Origin: Formicarius rufipectus
Taxonomy: Eukaryota; Chordata; Aves; Passeriformes; Formicariidae
Length of the DNA stretch: 64,000 nt
Assembly: GCA_013399695.1 (NCBI GenBank)
Contig: VXAU01001757.1
Location: 1,058,619 to 1,122,618 of the forward strand
Direction: 5' to 3'
Numbering within the stretch: position 1 is the stretch's first letter; each line of letters starts with the position of its first letter. Position numbers and translations under genes: made by a program. The notes below the pieces were generated by a model. The model was not told the origin of the DNA, did not search any database, and saw nothing but the letters and a program-made list of their open reading frames with translations. Below, piece after piece: positions 61,036 to 64,000 of the stretch.

Positions 61036-61939
61036 GATGCAGCAGATGCTCTTCAAAGATACTGCTGAGCATCTCTGGAGCCAGCTGTGCTGTGCAGGTG
61101 TTACTCAGGCAGGGCAGACCTCACTATGTGACATTTCTGTTCACTTGAAGCAGGGTCATGATTAATTTTCTTTACCCAAACCTGTTGTACTTCACCTACA
61201 TGCCCAAAGATACATGAGAGCCACACCAGACAGTGTCCATTAAAAAACCACCTCCAATTGCCAGGAATTTAGGCTTGGACCCAGTACCACACCACCTGAT
61301 ATCTCTACCCAAACCACGAGGAACATCAGGAGAACCCATCTGTGAGCAGGCTGAATTGTTCTGTTGGGATCCATCCTCTTCTTGCCATCCCAATCCTCCT
61401 CAGCCCTCTGGGAGCGTGCAGGATTTTGTGACTTGATGTGCAGAGCACACAGCATATGCAAATCCTCTCGGGTGGCTGCAGAATGGACAGCAGCATCCAA
61501 CCATGAGGAAATAAGGTAAGAGAAGACAACTCCACATGGGTGTTTTAAGGGGAATGGACTGTCCTGGCAGGCTGGCACTAAGCAAAGGCCACCATGCTGG
61601 AGACATGCATGAGTTCAAAATGCAATCACTACTATTTTTGCAGCAATCTTTTTTCCTTCCCCACTTGTGAAATGGCCCTGAAAGGATCCCAGCTGGAGAT
61701 GCATATACTGTATTTTCTCATTAAGAGTTTGGCTGTCCCCTCCAGCTCCTCCTTTCTGTTTCAAACTGTCTCCCAAGCAAAATGTGAAGCCACCAGTGTT
61801 CCAGTGGGTTCAGCATTTGGCAGAATGAATTTGTTCATTGCTAATTAAAACAAAAGAATTCTGAGGCGCTTTGCACTTTGGTTTATTAGTTTTCCAGTGT
61901 GATAGCAAATCGGAGCCCTTGTTACACTGTCAGCAGAAC
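61036..61939. other. Non-coding stretch, nothing recognised
   Basis: No recognised repeat. The 112-codon minus-strand frame (61240-61578) and its overlapping neighbours are not recognisable. Confidence 0.5.
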
Positions 61940-61966
61940 TATTATTATTATTATTATTTATTATTT
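61940..61966. repeat. (TTA)n trinucleotide repeat
   Basis: About eight ATT/TTA units with one imperfection. Confidence 0.95.
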
Positions 61967-62958
61967 ACAGTACAACTTATGACTCACTTCCTATGTTGGT
62001 GGATCTTTCACCATCTGTTAAAAAAATAATAGAAGTCATTTTCTGAAATATTATTCTAATCCAAATGTTAAAATAGAACCATATGAAGCCAATTAAAAAG
62101 AGCGTGTGTTGTTAATCTGAGTTACTTCAGCTCAGCTAAAGAAAAAGAAAAAAAAATAAAAGGATTGAGATTGTAAGGCAAAGATGCAGACTTGAGAAAT
62201 CTGTGGAGATTTTGTAAACAGTTTCCTGCAAAATTTCGAGAGGAAAAATTTGCAAAAATGTCATCTTCCAGACTGAGTTTGGGAGCAGACATGGATCCAA
62301 ATCTGAATGCAAGATTGCAACTCCAGACCAGGCTTTATGTGAATCCTTAAGAGATCAGAAAATTTCAATTTTAATCCCTTTAATATTTAGTGCTCTTAGC
62401 TGTTTTTGTTCTTACTCCAAGTGAAATAACAATAGAAAAACCAACCACCTTGATCTGGTTTGTTTGCTTCCACCTGAGAGTTTTCTGTCAGCTTATGACT
62501 AATTAAGATGAAGTTCCCAGGTGGTACTTCTGAAGATGCTGCCCCTGACTGCAGAAGCCAAGGAGAGATGAAGCAAACACCTCGTGAGGAAATTCTGGTG
62601 GTCAAGCTGTCCCTGCGGCTCAGTGAGCAACAGCAGCTCCAGTTCAAACGTGCCAGCCTTGTTCTGGCCTTCAGATCTCTGAGCTTGGGTCAAGGCACCT
62701 CTGAAACAGGCAAATTTTACCTGATTTCACACCCAAGACCTGGTTTTTTTTGGTGGTAGCAGGGTGTGCAGTCTGGTGGAACTCGGTTTGGGTGAGCGAT
62801 TACAAATGCTGTGCCTGCCTTTGGAGGAGATGGGCTCGATGAGCTTGGGGGTTGTGAGGCTGTCTCACCTAGTGGGGTGATCACACCTCACCCCACACAT
62901 CCTGTGCACTGGGGAAGGCAACCATCTCACAGGTAAATCCAAAATTTCTATCACTTTC
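61967..62958. other. Non-coding stretch, nothing recognised
   Basis: AT-rich to about 62500, then GC-richer. No recognised element. Confidence 0.5.
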
Positions 62959-63200
62959 TGAAAGAAGAACAATTTAGGTTAGATATTAGGAAGAAATTCT
63001 TTACTTTGAGGATGGGCAGGCCCTGGCACAGGCTGGGCAGAGAAAGTGTGGCTGCCCCATCCCTGGAAGTGTTCAAGACCGGGTTGGATGGGGCTTGGAA
63101 TAACCTGGACTGGTGGAAGGTGTCCCTGCCCATGGCAGGGAATTGGAATGAGATGATTTTCAAGGGCCCTTCCAACCTACATTATTCTGGGATTCTACAG
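62959..63200 (+). mobile_element. CR1 LINE 3' fragment (sense)
   Basis: Sense CR1 end: 'GGTTAGATATTAGGAAGAAA', 'GCAGGCCCTGGCACAGGC', 'CCCATCCCTGGAAGTGTTC', 'GGAAGGTGTCCCTGCCCATG', 'CAAGGGCCCTTCCAACCTAC', ending in ATTATTCTGGGATTCTACAG, a degraded tail. Frames on both strands through it are not genes. Confidence 0.96.
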
Positions 63201-64000
63201 TTCTAAGTGTCTGCCTTTCTCAGCTAACACCTGGAATGAGCTCTGACAACTGAAACCCAAATCCCAGTCCCTCCCCAAAGGGCCCAGCACCGTGGATGCG
63301 CAAAAATGGAGTTGCTTTTTAAGGCTTTTTGCTCTTTTTTTTATTTTTTTTTTCAGACCAGGATGGAAGGGCTCCTTGAAAGCCAGTCTCCAGCGGGACA
63401 CCCTTGGCTTCTTGGGCTGAGGCAATGTTGGGACGCAGCACCGCCCTCCGTTTTGGGGAGCGGGGCCGGTTTGTGCCCCATCCCTGCAGCTGCCGAGGGC
63501 ATCCCTCCCTGCAGTTATTTATATTCCCCCAACAGGCTTGTTTACACAAAGTGCATGAATGCAAATCAACGTGAGGAAGTGGCAGAGCCAGCGAGGTGTG
63601 CAGCAGGACAGGCTCCCGGGATTGGTTTTAGTAATGTGCTGTTAACACAGCCACACATGGCTACACACACTTTCATACCCAAGTGAGGGAGAGGGCGAGG
63701 GAACACTCATTACCTGGGACACTGGCCGAGTCCTTGTACCTTGACAAGAGATAAAAAATAAAAATGGACTTCATTATCACTGGCTGCCTGTCAATCACCT
63801 GTTGTTGCACCAGACTGCCTCACATTTCTCTGAGGGAAAGGTTCCCATCCGGGAAGGAAAGCTTGGGATGTGTGAAAGGAGGCAGAGCAGGGAACACGAT
63901 GAGTAGCACTACTCCACTGGCTCCTCTAGTGCCCTGCAGCACATGTGCAGTCACACACAGCCTGCCAAGAAAGGCTTCATCTGGGAAATGCCCAGGTATA
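63201..64000. other. Non-coding stretch, splice-acceptor-like tract
   Basis: A 27-base stretch of T with one C and one A ends in CAG at 63354-63356, followed by GC-richer sequence open for about 110 codons in one plus-strand frame, product unrecognised. Beyond 63690 nothing is recognised. Confidence 0.45.

Noticed and set aside
1..64000. Bacterial-type systems, CRISPR arrays, tRNA or rRNA genes
   Set aside because: Looked for repeats with regular spacers, tRNA-like arms with a B-box, and rRNA landmarks; none was seen, and the repeats show that this is vertebrate DNA.

Overview
This window reads as gene-poor nuclear DNA from a bird. The clearest evidence is repetitive. There are several 3'-end fragments of CR1 LINEs that carry the family's terminal ATTCTRTG-type repeats, on both strands and of clearly different ages. 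There is also one roughly 540 bp solo LTR of an endogenous retrovirus type that I recognise from neoavian, especially songbird, genomes. Background DNA is AT-leaning, poor in CpG and rich in short homopolymers and microsatellites, as expected for a vertebrate intergenic region or a very long intron. No operon structure, ribosome-binding-site spacing, tRNA, rRNA or CRISPR array was seen.

No protein-coding gene can be supported. Open frames up to 329 codons exist, but the longest runs antisense through a CR1, and the others overlap open frames on the opposite strand, cross low-complexity DNA or resemble no protein I know. Two small frames are kept as curiosities: a 59-codon ATG frame inside a CpG-rich patch (15098-15277) and a 110-codon minus-strand frame of protein-like composition (19083-19418).

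Layout. 1-6194: unannotated DNA with a T/G-rich tract, a C-rich tract and a MIR-like relic. 6195-6640: an old antisense CR1. 9181-9630: a diverged tandem duplication. 10157-10231: a perfect 10-bp hairpin beside a four-run G6/G7 quadruplex motif. 12196-15300: a MIR-like relic, simple repeats, then a compact CpG-rich patch. 15301-35999: mostly unannotated, including a motif-dense block at 25510-25780 that could be a distal enhancer. 36015-41226: CR1 (+), an A44 tract, the solo LTR (-), a MIR-like relic, CR1 (-) and a short inverted repeat. 42596-53820: MIR-like relic, CR1 (-), two CR1 tail remnants, a perfect 10-bp-arm inverted repeat, a 17-N gap inside poly-A and an L3/MIR-type relic. 53821-64000: mostly unannotated, ending with an inverted pair of CR1 fragments (60845 -, 62959 +).

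There is no set of genes here that work together. Any biology is likely regulatory or structural: enhancers, a possible non-coding transcript at the CpG patch, and DNA or RNA secondary structure. All family assignments come from recognising sequence by eye. Conservation, transcription and repeat subfamily could not be measured.
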